NCBI RefSeq assembly: GCF_000276805.1
Contig: NZ_AKXQ01000014.1
Location: 62,001 to 126,000 of the forward strand
Origin: Moritella dasanensis ArB 0140
GTDB lineage: Bacteria > Pseudomonadota > Gammaproteobacteria > Enterobacterales > Moritellaceae
Direction of reading: 5' to 3'
Length of the DNA: 64,000 nt
Shown here: positions 34,400 to 43,511 of the stretch, piece by piece
How the letters are laid out: each line of letters opens with the position of its first letter
Position numbering within the stretch: the first letter of the stretch is position 1
Notes under the pieces: model-generated
Database searches by the model: none
What the model was told of the DNA's origin: nothing
The model's input: only the letters and a program-made list of their open reading frames with translations
Position numbers and translations under genes: made by a program

Positions 34400-37390
34400 T
34401 TATATTGCTTTAACTGGTGGTATATCTATACCATTGACCCCCGGTATTAAGCATGGTTCGGTGAGATCATGTGCATGACCAAGGCTTCCTGACAGGATAT
34501 CCTCGAAGGTTGCCAGCGGTACGTTATTACCGAGTTTCCCAACGGCAGGAATACCAACAAGTTTGGTCGTACCATCAGCGTTATGACCCAACGGTACACA
34601 CAGTTCGGGATGGTCATACTTACCGCGTTCAAAGGTTGTGTTCCAATCGGTTAGACCCGTTTCCATCATTTCTATAACTGCAGCTTCCCTTTCAGGACTT
34701 AAGCCTACGACCCTTAAACCAGCATCAAGATTTGCCAAGTTCATATTCGGGAACCCTTGTGTCGGAGTCGTTAGTGAGCCTATATTCCTATAAAACGCAA
34801 ACACCTGTTTCAAGCTCATTTTTGAACCATTATGGAAATAAGGTGCGGTATGCTTAAGGTTATGTAGACCTGGTGCCTTAAATGCCCCGTTACGTAATAG
34901 GAACTCATCTGCAGCAATATCAGGAACACAATTTACATTAGGGTTGTTGTTAGGTTCTCCTTTACCTTTGCCGTTGCCAACTAAACCGGGTCCGCAGGCT
35001 AGGGTGAGCTGAAATGGAACCGGTGCTAGATTGGTTACGCCTAACCCATTTACTTGCATCGACGTTGGTAGTTGTAAAGAACCTGCGCCTGCTACGCCTG
35101 TGGTCAAATTCACGCCAATATCGGCTATCTTATCGGCATTGAAAGGTTGATCTCCGACACCAAAGCTAATCAACTGTTTTAATTTGGTGAATGCAAGTGG
35201 TACTTCTCCTTCTCGACCGCCAAGCCCCAAGTCTTCCGCTGTCGGACGCACGGCAATATTATAAAAACCAGCGTCATAGATGGCGATGCCACCATCAAAT
35301 TTTATCATACGTTCGGTCAGTGCTGCTGGTTCTTCTCTGGCAAGTTGACCGGGTGGGATAAAGGGTTCTGGTGGTGGCGCACCAAATCCAGTGGTCGCTG
35401 CTACGGTTGCCCCGGTAAAGGTCGGATCAAAGTGACATACTGAGCAGGCTGTTGCACCTGCCTGAAAACGCCCTAAACCCTCATCAATATTAAGCAGGCT
35501 AGCAATCGCTTTTTGACACTGAGGTGTTGTCGGATCGTCACCTGCACACTCACCAATTAGATCGCCAACGACGAGGGTTCCACCTAGCGGCTGATTAGGG
35601 CCATTGCCAGCTTCAGAGCCTGCTACTGCGCCCGGATCGATAAATTCAGCAAATGCTAGCGTACACAATTGGGTTGCGATAGCCTCTTGAGCAGCGCTAT
35701 TATTTAATGCGACTAGTTCGATGCACTCCTCTAGATTTAGACCGACATTTTCAAGTCCGCCTGGGCGGTTGCCATTGCCAGGGAAGGGGAGGCCCAGATC
35801 GACAGTGACACTTTTATTTTTTAACGTATTGGTAATCAAGGTTCCTGGTGGGATCACCCCGCCGCTGAGTAGCTCAACAATGGAATTTCCGGCAGTAAAC
35901 AAGGTTGCTTCATAGGATTGTACAGCTAGCGCAAAGAACATAGGGAAATTAAGCTCCATCAGGGTTCGGTTTGCTGACCTTATGCCACAATCGCTCGGTG
36001 ATACGACTGTATCGAAATTTGGTGCTTGAAGGCAAATGTCTTGTTCATCGCCATTAGAATCCACATATCCCCAGAAACGCTTGTCATAGATTTCGGTGAC
36101 AAACGCGCGGTAAGTAATGTAATCACTGTGAGGTGCGGCAAGGCCTCGTTTGAAATCATCTGTGGTTGCACAAGTTAACAGCTCCCCTAATAATGAGTCA
36201 TTACAAGAAATCAGCTGATTGAACAACGGCGTTGCATTGACCAATTTTTTACCCATAAAGTGATTTGGCCGGCCGCTACCATCATCGATATGACCAACCA
36301 TTTCCATTACACTCCCGATAGGTCCTAGAGCCTGAGAGGCGAGGGAAGAGAATGGTACGTTCATACGTTGTTCTTCTATCGTGTCGCCGTCGTTAGGAGA
36401 GCCACCAGCTGTGTATACCCTGACCATGGCATCCGGATCGCGAAACCCTAAGGTATTAACACCATTGAAGAAGATATCAGCCCTACCATCAAAAAAGCTG
36501 CGTTGATTAAAAATGGCATTATAGACGGTTTGGGTGTTACGCGGTTCTACGTGCCGAACTGTATTTGGTAGTTCACTAAAGTTTTTATTAAATCCTTCAT
36601 CTTCACTATCCAGCTCTCCCATATCCTGACGACCTGGGCTGGTGCCGTTAGCGGCGCTAGCTATTGGGAATGACATTGCTAAAGGATCATCACAATCAAT
36701 ATCGTTGCCGAGACCGGCTAATCCATCTTTACAATGTAGTCCCTCAAAACTCATCGCTCTCGGTCCCTGCGAAGATACGACGTCATTAACATCAAGACTA
36801 GGGTCTACATCAGCAGGGTCGGGAAGTGTTGCTGGAGCACCATCGAGAGGAGCATCTATGGTTCCCCCGGCTGAAATCACAGCGGCTTCGCTCACAAGTA
36901 AGCCTCGTTCGCTGCCTGGACCACCATATTCAGCTAGCGTTAATTTGCCATTAGGACCTACTAACTGGTGGGTAAAATCTTCATTAAAAAGAGTGGATGG
37001 GTCGTTTCCTCCGCCCCCGTTTATACGCCGTAAACCTGGACTCATTTGGTTGATATTACGGTTATCCGCACCTGCGGTGAAATGGCATGAGGCGCAGGAG
37101 GTAATACCATCCCCGCCGACCTGCATATCATAAAATGCAGCCTTGCCCATTTGTTGTAATCTTGTTTGCATTTCTGGGTTGGTTATACGCGTTCCCCAAT
37201 CACTGGCATTATAGCCACTACCTGTTCCATCAAGCAGGCCGAGTTTATTAACATCGGGAACGCCTATGGTTTTCATTGGTAATACGGCGTATACGGGGGT
37301 TATCGCTAGGTTCAGGCACAAGGCCAGTGCCAACATTCTCACTGGCGGCCTGATATGACTAGGAGATATTATTTTTTCACGTGATTTCAT
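34400..37390 (-). CDS. Large di-heme cytochrome c peroxidase-like protein
   Basis: This 996-residue periplasmic protein has a signal peptide, with probable cleavage after VYA near residue 35. Two c-type heme sites are visible: C99-x2-C102-H103 (ITSCASCHFTAG) and C649-x2-C652-H653 (TACSVCHFDP). The C-terminal block GAFKAPGLHNLKHTAPYFHNGS is typical of the CcpA/MauG family. Normal family members have about 330-470 residues. Here about 545 residues separate the hemes, so the N-terminal heme domain carries large insertions. The function may be peroxide reduction or oxidation of an unknown substrate. It is transcribed opposite to the two flavin-reductase copies flanking it, with no operon partner. 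Confidence 0.85.
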   Translation of the reverse strand: MKSREKIISPSHIRPPVRMLALALCLNLAITPVYAVLPMKTIGVPDVNKLGLLDGTGSGYNASDWGTRITNPEMQTRLQQMGKAAFYDMQVGGDGITSCASCHFTAGADNRNINQMSPGLRRINGGGGNDPSTLFNEDFTHQLVGPNGKLTLAEYGGPGSERGLLVSEAAVISAGGTIDAPLDGAPATLPDPADVDPSLDVNDVVSSQGPRAMSFEGLHCKDGLAGLGNDIDCDDPLAMSFPIASAANGTSPGRQDMGELDSEDEGFNKNFSELPNTVRHVEPRNTQTVYNAIFNQRSFFDGRADIFFNGVNTLGFRDPDAMVRVYTAGGSPNDGDTIEEQRMNVPFSSLASQALGPIGSVMEMVGHIDDGSGRPNHFMGKKLVNATPLFNQLISCNDSLLGELLTCATTDDFKRGLAAPHSDYITYRAFVTEIYDKRFWGYVDSNGDEQDICLQAPNFDTVVSPSDCGIRSANRTLMELNFPMFFALAVQSYEATLFTAGNSIVELLSGGVIPPGTLITNTLKNKSVTVDLGLPFPGNGNRPGGLENVGLNLEECIELVALNNSAAQEAIATQLCTLAFAEFIDPGAVAGSEAGNGPNQPLGGTLVVGDLIGECAGDDPTTPQCQKAIASLLNIDEGLGRFQAGATACSVCHFDPTFTGATVAATTGFGAPPPEPFIPPGQLAREEPAALTERMIKFDGGIAIYDAGFYNIAVRPTAEDLGLGGREGEVPLAFTKLKQLISFGVGDQPFNADKIADIGVNLTTGVAGAGSLQLPTSMQVNGLGVTNLAPVPFQLTLACGPGLVGNGKGKGEPNNNPNVNCVPDIAADEFLLRNGAFKAPGLHNLKHTAPYFHNGSKMSLKQVFAFYRNIGSLTTPTQGFPNMNLANLDAGLRVVGLSPEREAAVIEMMETGLTDWNTTFERGKYDHPELCVPLGHNADGTTKLVGIPAVGKLGNNVPLATFEDILSGSLGHAHDLTEPCLIPGVNGIDIPPVKAI

Positions 37391-37589
37391 CTAGTGTACT
37401 CCATTATATGCGACTCTAGGTTACTATCCTTTTTATTGTTGCAACGTTAAGTTGCTATCCATGGTTTTACTTGTGGGAAAGTAAAGTTCTCTCACAAGTA
37501 GAACTATAGGTAGATATAATTTAAATATAAAGGTTACATTGCTTTAATATTGGGAATAAAAAAAGTAGCTGAAAATATGGCGGACGATA

Positions 37590-38056
37590 GAGTGAACCTG
37601 CTTTGTTAATGATCTCTGTGGGTAAAAAAAACCAATGGCGATAACAAAGATACACTCACTAATATTCTTAAAAACAAGAAAATGGTTATTCACATCGCTT
37701 CAGCTGAGCAAGCAGAACTGGTGACTAAAACTGCGGCGACATTAGCACATGGCGAATCAGAGCTTGTTGATTCGGGTCTAACAACGACAGCGTTTAATGG
37801 CTTCTCGCTACCACGACTAGCACAATGCGATATTGCCTATGGTTGTGAGCTTTATGAGATTAAAGAATTGGGTGATGTACCGCAAACCCTTATCTTTGTA
37901 GAAGTTAAGCAGCTTTACCTGAGTGACACAGTAGTCAGTCAAGATGCTAAAGACCGATTAAGTATTGCCGCAGATAAAGTCAAACCCCTCGCACGATTAG
38001 GCGGCGGGGAGTACGCATCCATTACCGCGCCTTTTAGTCTGAAAAGACCGGATTAA
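37590..38056 (+). pseudogene. Truncated, frameshifted duplicate of the flavin reductase gene
   Basis: From GAGTGAACCTGC at 37590 the sequence is homologous to 33837-34302, the last ~155 codons of the intact flavin reductase. The first third of the gene and its start are missing. A run of eight A at 37624-37631, against six in the intact copy, shifts the frame soon after the breakpoint. An in-frame ATG at 37682 permits a 124-residue product without the FMN-binding N-terminal block. The C-terminal part is well conserved in protein (DIAYGCELYEIKELGDVPQT shared), so the decay is recent or the C-terminal portion still has some use. Confidence 0.85.
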
Positions 38057-38522
38057 ATTATGTTATCGGGTGGGTATTAAGCCCCCTAACGACTGAGTAA
38101 AAACGCTGGCATCACGTTAGCGTTGTATTCCTTTTTCATCTTGTTGACAGAATTCTCACTAACTCTCCGCTCAAAAAATCATGTTTAACAGCATCGTCAG
38201 GACAAGACCAAATCAAATATTCATATCTAAAACTGTTGATAAATTATACTTACATACGATCTACCCCCCCAATATCTAGTTATTTACCCTTGCAATCATA
38301 AAGAATATTAATGAACATCTATAATTTTAATATATCTTATTGTTTTTATTGAACATAGTGTATAAGGTCTACCACTTGGTACTCATTTTGTATTACCTAT
38401 TAGGTGGGTGCTTTTAGTGTTCACAGAGTTAAGTCAGAATTTAGATAAAATTCGCATTATAAAAATGATTCTCTGTATCTTTATTTTCTATATCATTAAT
38501 ATTTATAAGGACAATAATAAAA
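38057..38522. other. Intergenic region upstream of the lipoprotein gene
   Basis: This is 466 nt of AT-rich DNA. I see no credible ORF on either strand and no strong terminator. A stretch CATTATAAAAATGATTCTC at 38455-38473 is weakly like a Fur box but does not convince. The lipoprotein gene has a TAAGGA ribosome-binding site just before its ATG. Confidence 0.5.
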
Positions 38523-40217
38523 ATGAAAAAGCTTAGTTTTCTTGCAGCTTCTGTCGCGCTAGTCTTATCTGGCTGTGGCAGTGATTCTGATCCAACAACT
38601 GCACCAGCTAACCCTACTGTATCAAATGCATTCATTGATGCTGCAGTTGAAGGTATCTATTACTCTGCTATGCCAAGCGGCATGTCTGGCTTTACTCAAA
38701 GCGACGGTAGCTATGAAGCGAAAGAGCAAGATACTATTACTTTCTTTTTAGGTGGCGAAAACGGCGTTAAAATTGGCGCTGCATCTAACCGTGAAGTACT
38801 TACTCCTTTTGAAGCTGCAGGTAAATATAACCGAGCATTAAACCTTGCGATTATTCTGCAATCGTTAGATAACGGATCTGATGGTGATTCGGTTATTACA
38901 ATACCTGAAGAATTAAAAGATATGTCAGATCCAATTATCTTGGCAGCACTTGCAGATCTAGATCTTGATTCTCGTACCAGTTCAACTGATTTTCTGACTG
39001 CTGTAGGTGTAAGTAACATTGTTGAAGAAGATGTTGCAATTGAACATATGGATGCATCTTTTGGCGAAATGGCACGTGGATCTGGTGCACCAGTTGCCTT
39101 CTTCCAACAAGGTTCAAATTCAATTATCCGCGCTATTCATGTCACTCAATATGAAACTAATACATCTAACGTGACTTATGTGCACGCAGATAAAATGCTA
39201 AAAGATAAATTATTTGAAGATACACGCGGTATGCCGAACCAGGAATACCGTTTAGATAGTGATAAGATCGTAGTATTACCAGGCTCCAATGACAGTAGCA
39301 TAAGTGGGGATTATGCTAAAAATTACCTAGACTGCTTAGGCGATGATGCGGGCTATACTTGGACTCACGAAGATCCAGGGACGTGTTCAGGAACGCCAAC
39401 GAGTACAGATCACCATCAATTAGATATTTCATTTTCTTACAATCTGCTTGCTGAGGATACTGAAAGAGCAATTGATAAGGATGAACTTTGGAGTGAAGCG
39501 TGGTTACCACTTGGGGCTGTTAATGAGCAAGCATTAAATCATTATAGTGATACAGTTGTTGATGATAGAGATGACGGAGAAGCAAATCCTGCTTGGCAAC
39601 GTGAGATTATCTCAGGATCTTATGATCCGATCACCCAGATTTACAGTGAAATCCGTAAGAAAATAAAACTAATAAACTGTAGTGATAATAATACGGGAAC
39701 AGACTGTACTGATGATCGAACTGAAGAAAATGTTAGTTTCTACTATGAAGTAGCTAGTTCAGGCGAAGAGCGTTATGTCGACTTTAAAGGTACTTGGAAA
39801 TCTTCAGAAATATGTGAAGATGGAAGTATTGTTAAAGCTCAGTATGTGTATAGCGATAGCGATATGAGAATGTCTGGTTTTGAGTGTCAAAGTGAAAATG
39901 GCAATCCAAGCGTTCCAAGTGAGCTTGAGCCTGGGCCTTATTCTTATGCTGAGTTGGCTGACATTGATTACTGGTGGTTTAATCAGGATGGTCGAAAATC
40001 ACAAGCAACTTTAACTGAGTTAAATTCAGTGGTGCGTTTCTGCGATGATAGTAATTATGATCGTAATGATCCAGCTAGTGTGTGTGGTGATGAATATTTT
40101 GTTAAATGGAATTATCAACCAGCTGGTAAAGATTGGGATGAAGGCTTATTGATTCGTCACAAAATGTTACCAAATGGCGATATTGATGGAACGATTACAA
40201 TGCAAAAAGTTAAGTAA
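38523..40217 (+). CDS. Orphan secreted lipoprotein of unknown function
   Basis: The product has 564 residues. The lipoprotein signal is MKKLSFLAASVALVLSGC, with C18 as the lipidated residue followed by S/D residues, favouring outer-membrane sorting. The mature part begins with a Thr/Pro/Ala-rich linker, then a region (NAFIDAAVEGIYYSA) resembling the start of surface lipoproteins with a carboxypeptidase-like or beta-sandwich fold. It is acidic and rich in Asp, Ser and Tyr, with several cysteines that could form disulphides (CLGDDAGYTWTHEDPGTC). It is a single gene with a following terminator. I do not recognise a family with a known activity. Confidence 0.75.
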   Translation: MKKLSFLAASVALVLSGCGSDSDPTTAPANPTVSNAFIDAAVEGIYYSAMPSGMSGFTQSDGSYEAKEQDTITFFLGGENGVKIGAASNREVLTPFEAAGKYNRALNLAIILQSLDNGSDGDSVITIPEELKDMSDPIILAALADLDLDSRTSSTDFLTAVGVSNIVEEDVAIEHMDASFGEMARGSGAPVAFFQQGSNSIIRAIHVTQYETNTSNVTYVHADKMLKDKLFEDTRGMPNQEYRLDSDKIVVLPGSNDSSISGDYAKNYLDCLGDDAGYTWTHEDPGTCSGTPTSTDHHQLDISFSYNLLAEDTERAIDKDELWSEAWLPLGAVNEQALNHYSDTVVDDRDDGEANPAWQREIISGSYDPITQIYSEIRKKIKLINCSDNNTGTDCTDDRTEENVSFYYEVASSGEERYVDFKGTWKSSEICEDGSIVKAQYVYSDSDMRMSGFECQSENGNPSVPSELEPGPYSYAELADIDYWWFNQDGRKSQATLTELNSVVRFCDDSNYDRNDPASVCGDEYFVKWNYQPAGKDWDEGLLIRHKMLPNGDIDGTITMQKVK

Positions 40218-40243
40218 TACTTAACTTCTTAAATTGATGTATT

Positions 40244-40278
40244 AAGCCCAGTAGACAGTTGTTTACTGGGCTTTTTTG
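40244..40278 (+). terminator. Intrinsic terminator of the lipoprotein gene
   Basis: AAGCCCAGTA (40244-40253) pairs perfectly with TACTGGGCTT (40264-40273) around a 10-nt loop, with a run of six T. Confidence 0.9.
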
Positions 40279-40291
40279 TGTCTGAAAAAGA

Positions 40292-41002
40292 TTAATGCAT
40301 TTTACCGTTAAACGCGATAAGCGAACCACTTAGATTAGTTTTTGTTGGTTGAGTTAGCTCTATCATTAACTCGGCCATCTCAGCTGGGTCAACCCAGGTC
40401 GAATGATCAGCATCAGGCATCGCATCGCGGTTTACTTGGGTATTCACGATCGTTGGTAGTATCGCGTTTATCTTAATATTATGTACAGCACCTTCGGCTG
40501 CCATACTTTCGACAAGTCCATTTAATGCGAGTTTTGATGCCATGTAAGGGCCAAAACCTGCAGGGATATTACGCACTGTATCGCGGGCTGAAACGAACAT
40601 AATAGAGCCACCACCGCTGAGTGCCATTGCATTGAAAATCTCACGGCCAAATACAAACGCAGTCATAAAGTTAGCGTTGAATATGTTTTCTACTTCTTTT
40701 GCTTCAATGTCTTTCCAAAGTCGCCACGTGAAAATACCTGTGCAATGGTAGTGCGCTTCAATGTGACCTAAAATATTGACAGCCTTGGTTGTAAGCGTTT
40801 TGCTCTCAGCTTCATCAGCTAGATCACCAAGCAGCACTGTTAGCTTACCAGCGTATTTATCTTCCATTTGTTTAGCGCGAACGTCATCACCTTTGCGGCC
40901 AAATGCGACAACTTTGGTACCTGATTCGATAAGATTATGGATGATTATTTTTGCGGTAACCGAAAAGCATGCTGCGACAGTCGCTGTTTTAATATTATTC
41001 AT
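40292..41002 (-). CDS. SDR-fold protein with a degenerate cofactor loop
   Basis: This 236-residue protein has the SDR length and layout, with SARDTV...PYMASK holding the serine and YxxxK catalytic pair, and the C-terminal NLSGSLIAFNGKMH. The N-terminal TGxxxGIG loop is replaced by AACFSVTAKI and the NNAG motif by YHCTG, so NAD(P) binding may be weak or altered. The ATG has an AAAGGAA ribosome-binding site, so the gene seems expressed. The next gene upstream on the same strand (DoxX) is 119 nt away. Confidence 0.78.
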   Translation of the reverse strand: MNNIKTATVAACFSVTAKIIIHNLIESGTKVVAFGRKGDDVRAKQMEDKYAGKLTVLLGDLADEAESKTLTTKAVNILGHIEAHYHCTGIFTWRLWKDIEAKEVENIFNANFMTAFVFGREIFNAMALSGGGSIMFVSARDTVRNIPAGFGPYMASKLALNGLVESMAAEGAVHNIKINAILPTIVNTQVNRDAMPDADHSTWVDPAEMAELMIELTQPTKTNLSGSLIAFNGKMH

Positions 41003-41121
41003 GGTGTTCCTTTAAGTACTTGAAATTATTGCTGTGAGTCATCATATACTTTGTGATAAGTGTTGTGAACTATGTAAAAGACAATACATTTTTGCTTAAA
41101 CCGCAAAGCGTATTCTTCGTT

Positions 41122-41466
41122 CTAAAAGAAAATAACGAGGCCAGATAGCGACAATGTCACCATGGCTGGAATACCGTCTTTCCACGTATCAAAACGCAGA
41201 TGAAAAAAGATAGCGCCTAATGATGTCGCCAATAACGCTGCCGCACCAAGCAAACCTAATACACTGCTTTGAAACCAGATGCAGCTCGCGCCAAACAACT
41301 CGACAGTACCAATCAGCGCCATTATCTGGCGGTTTAATCCATATGATTGAAAGAATTCAAGCTGCTTTTCAAAGATCATTTTTTGCCAACCGAATAATTT
41401 GATAGAGCCAGCGAATAAGAAGAAGGCTGAAAGCAATGCAATAATGACCGTGATAAAGGTATTCAT
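41122..41466 (-). CDS. DoxX-like small membrane protein
   Basis: The 114-residue protein has four hydrophobic segments (residues ~4-22, 46-64, 68-86, 97-114). The N-terminal FAGSIKLFGWQKM and central GTVELFGASCIW follow the DoxX/DUF4267-like pattern. It is divergent from the LysR gene at 41547 with 80 nt between, so it is probably regulated by it. DoxX proteins are often linked to quinone or thiol stress, but a specific role is not established here. The ribosome-binding site is GAGGAAA. Confidence 0.78.
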   Translation of the reverse strand: MNTFITVIIALLSAFFLFAGSIKLFGWQKMIFEKQLEFFQSYGLNRQIMALIGTVELFGASCIWFQSSVLGLLGAAALLATSLGAIFFHLRFDTWKDGIPAMVTLSLSGLVIFF

Positions 41467-41507
41467 GGTGTTTCCTCATTTATTAACTTGTAATGAGTGT
41501 AAGCTTG

Positions 41508-41530
41508 AATCATTATGAATAAAAATGATT
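41508..41530. promoter_or_regulatory. Inverted repeat between DoxX and LysR genes (candidate LysR site)
   Basis: AATCATT (41508-41514) and AATGATT (41524-41530) form 7-bp arms around 9 nt. The position, directly before the regulator start and about 40 nt from the divergent gene, is typical for an autoregulated LysR pair. Confidence 0.45.
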
Positions 41531-41546
41531 GCGGTAGATAATAATT

Positions 41547-42452
41547 ATGAATGAAAGTAATATTGCTAAAGTGGACTTCAACCTACTTAAATCGCTGCAA
41601 GCACTACTCGAAGAGCAGCATGTCGGACGCGCGGCAAAGAAAATGCACGTGAGTCAGTCTGCAATGAGTCACACCTTGACTCGGCTTAGAGATACCTTCA
41701 ATGATCGACTTTTTATAAGGCATGCTAAGGGGTTAGAACCCACGGTTCGGGCTCTTGAACTGGCCAATAAACTTAACTTCATTCTTAACGAAATTGATGT
41801 GTTGTTAGCGCCTAAATCGTTAGACCTGTCACGTGTACATGCTCGATTTCGACTCCAGACTCATGACTTTATTGTCGCGTCATACCTTGCCAACGCCATA
41901 CGAGAGATTAATGATGCTGCACCGAATATCATTATTGATATTCAAATGCTGAGTAAAACGGCTTATGATGATTTGGATGCGGGCAAGCTTGATATGATCA
42001 TCGGGGCAGGGGTAAAAGCCAATCCTAAGTTTATGCAAAAGCGGCTTATCGACGAGGTGTTAGTCTGCTTATTAGATCAGGGAAATCCGGTATTGGCGAC
42101 TTGGAATGCTGAGGGGCTATTTCAGTGTGCGCACATAAAGTCGAGTCTGTTGGATGAGCAGGACGACTCTGTTACTCAGTACGGCATAATGGCAGGAATG
42201 CCTGAACGGAAAATCGGTTTGTATGCTGAAACACTTAATCTACAGTTAGCACTATTAGCCAATACCAAACTCATTGCCTTTCTACCGGAATCAATGGCAG
42301 AACAAGGACGTAAGTTATATGGGCTCACGGTCAAGTCGTGTCCATTTCCTTTACCCAAGGTGACCATTCGCAGCGTATGGCACGAAAGACATCAAAACGA
42401 TCTGCTACATAAATGGGTACGGAGTCGGATCAGCGATGCTTTTGTGAGTTAA
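41547..42452 (+). CDS. LysR-family transcriptional regulator
   Basis: This is a 301-residue regulator. The N-terminal winged helix reads DFNLLKSLQALLEEQHVGRAAKKMHVSQSAMSHTLTRLRDTFND, of the NodD/LeuO-like subgroup that begins with FNLL. The effector domain covers residues ~90-300. It is divergent from the DoxX gene and likely controls it; the degenerate SDR downstream of DoxX may be co-controlled. The inducer is unknown. Confidence 0.88.
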   Translation: MNESNIAKVDFNLLKSLQALLEEQHVGRAAKKMHVSQSAMSHTLTRLRDTFNDRLFIRHAKGLEPTVRALELANKLNFILNEIDVLLAPKSLDLSRVHARFRLQTHDFIVASYLANAIREINDAAPNIIIDIQMLSKTAYDDLDAGKLDMIIGAGVKANPKFMQKRLIDEVLVCLLDQGNPVLATWNAEGLFQCAHIKSSLLDEQDDSVTQYGIMAGMPERKIGLYAETLNLQLALLANTKLIAFLPESMAEQGRKLYGLTVKSCPFPLPKVTIRSVWHERHQNDLLHKWVRSRISDAFVS

Positions 42453-42680
42453 TTATAGTGAGTTAATCAAGTGCCTGGCCTCATCGGTAAGCTAGTTTTA
42501 TAGACAGGTATATTAAGCTTTAGCCTTTCTGCGTATTTTATTTGATTTAAGATAGCTATTTTTGATTCTCAATTTGTAATTAACAATAGATTTGTTACTG
42601 TTCACCGTAATAAAGTGATAGTGGAATTGACGTTATACGGCATTTCATTTAACGAGCTGATCGTGGCTTAAAGGATTGTC

Positions 42681-43346
42681 GTGATTTCAAAATTACCCCG
42701 CTGGGTAGAATATGGTTCATTTGTGCTTGCGCTGGTGGCTGGGCTTATTAATTCCATCGGATTATTAGGTTTCAAACATCAAGCCGTTTCCCATTTATCA
42801 GGTACCGCGACATTGCTCGGCTCCGGCATCATTACGTCCAGTGTTGCTGATGTGCTGCATTTGGCTTGTGTGATCCTTAGCTTCGTCATCGGTTCTGTTA
42901 TATCGGGTTATTTCCTGCGTAGTGGTGCATTAAAATTGGGTCGTAACTACAGTGGCCTGCTGGTTTTAGAAGCGCTGTTTATTTTAGGTTCTAGTTATTT
43001 ATTAGTACAGGGATCAGTACAAGGTAATTATTTGGTTTCAGCAGCTTGCGGCTTGCAGAACGCACTTGTCACGACTTACAGTGGCGCGGTTATCCGCACA
43101 ACCCATTTAACGGGCATATTTACTGATTTGGGTATTATGCTAGGGGCGAGGTTACGAGGTCAGCCATTTGATAAAAGAAAGGCGTCCTTGTTTATCTTAA
43201 TTATTGCAGGGTTCATTTCGGGTGGTACACTTGGTGCGTATTTTTTCAATGTGTTAAATTTTTATGCCCTGTATATCCCTGCCGGTATTTGCTTGTTGTT
43301 GGCATGCTCCTATTCAGTTTACAATGCCAAAGTCAGCAGGGTATGA
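42681..43346 (+). CDS. DUF1275 (YoaK-like) integral membrane protein
   Basis: This 221-residue protein has about six membrane spans. The block FVLALVAGLINSIGLLGFKHQAVSHLSGT and LQNALVTTYSGAVIRTTHLTGIFTDLG are family signatures. The start is GTG at 42681 after AAAGGA. The function of the family is not established. It is a single gene, with 228 nt before it in which I see no feature. Confidence 0.85.
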   Translation: MISKLPRWVEYGSFVLALVAGLINSIGLLGFKHQAVSHLSGTATLLGSGIITSSVADVLHLACVILSFVIGSVISGYFLRSGALKLGRNYSGLLVLEALFILGSSYLLVQGSVQGNYLVSAACGLQNALVTTYSGAVIRTTHLTGIFTDLGIMLGARLRGQPFDKRKASLFILIIAGFISGGTLGAYFFNVLNFYALYIPAGICLLLACSYSVYNAKVSRV

Positions 43347-43511
43347 GGCGTTATTAAAACACACTCATTATTGATACCCTGCATTTATGCAAAAAGTAGT
43401 TTGAGATAACAGAAAAAAAATAAGTCGGCTTTACATCGATTCTTAGCATACGAAGGTTGATGTGCATCAGTAAATCAACTATCGAATGAGTTATGGTGAG
43501 CCAGTTAGTTA

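Noticed and set aside
37682-38056. Flavin reductase C-terminal ORF as a functional gene
   Set aside because: Homology starts upstream at 37590 and is interrupted by a frameshift, and the FMN-binding start is missing. I treat it as a pseudogene.
38455-38473. Fur box before the lipoprotein gene
   Set aside because: Only a partial resemblance to the hexamer pattern, with no iron-related neighbour.
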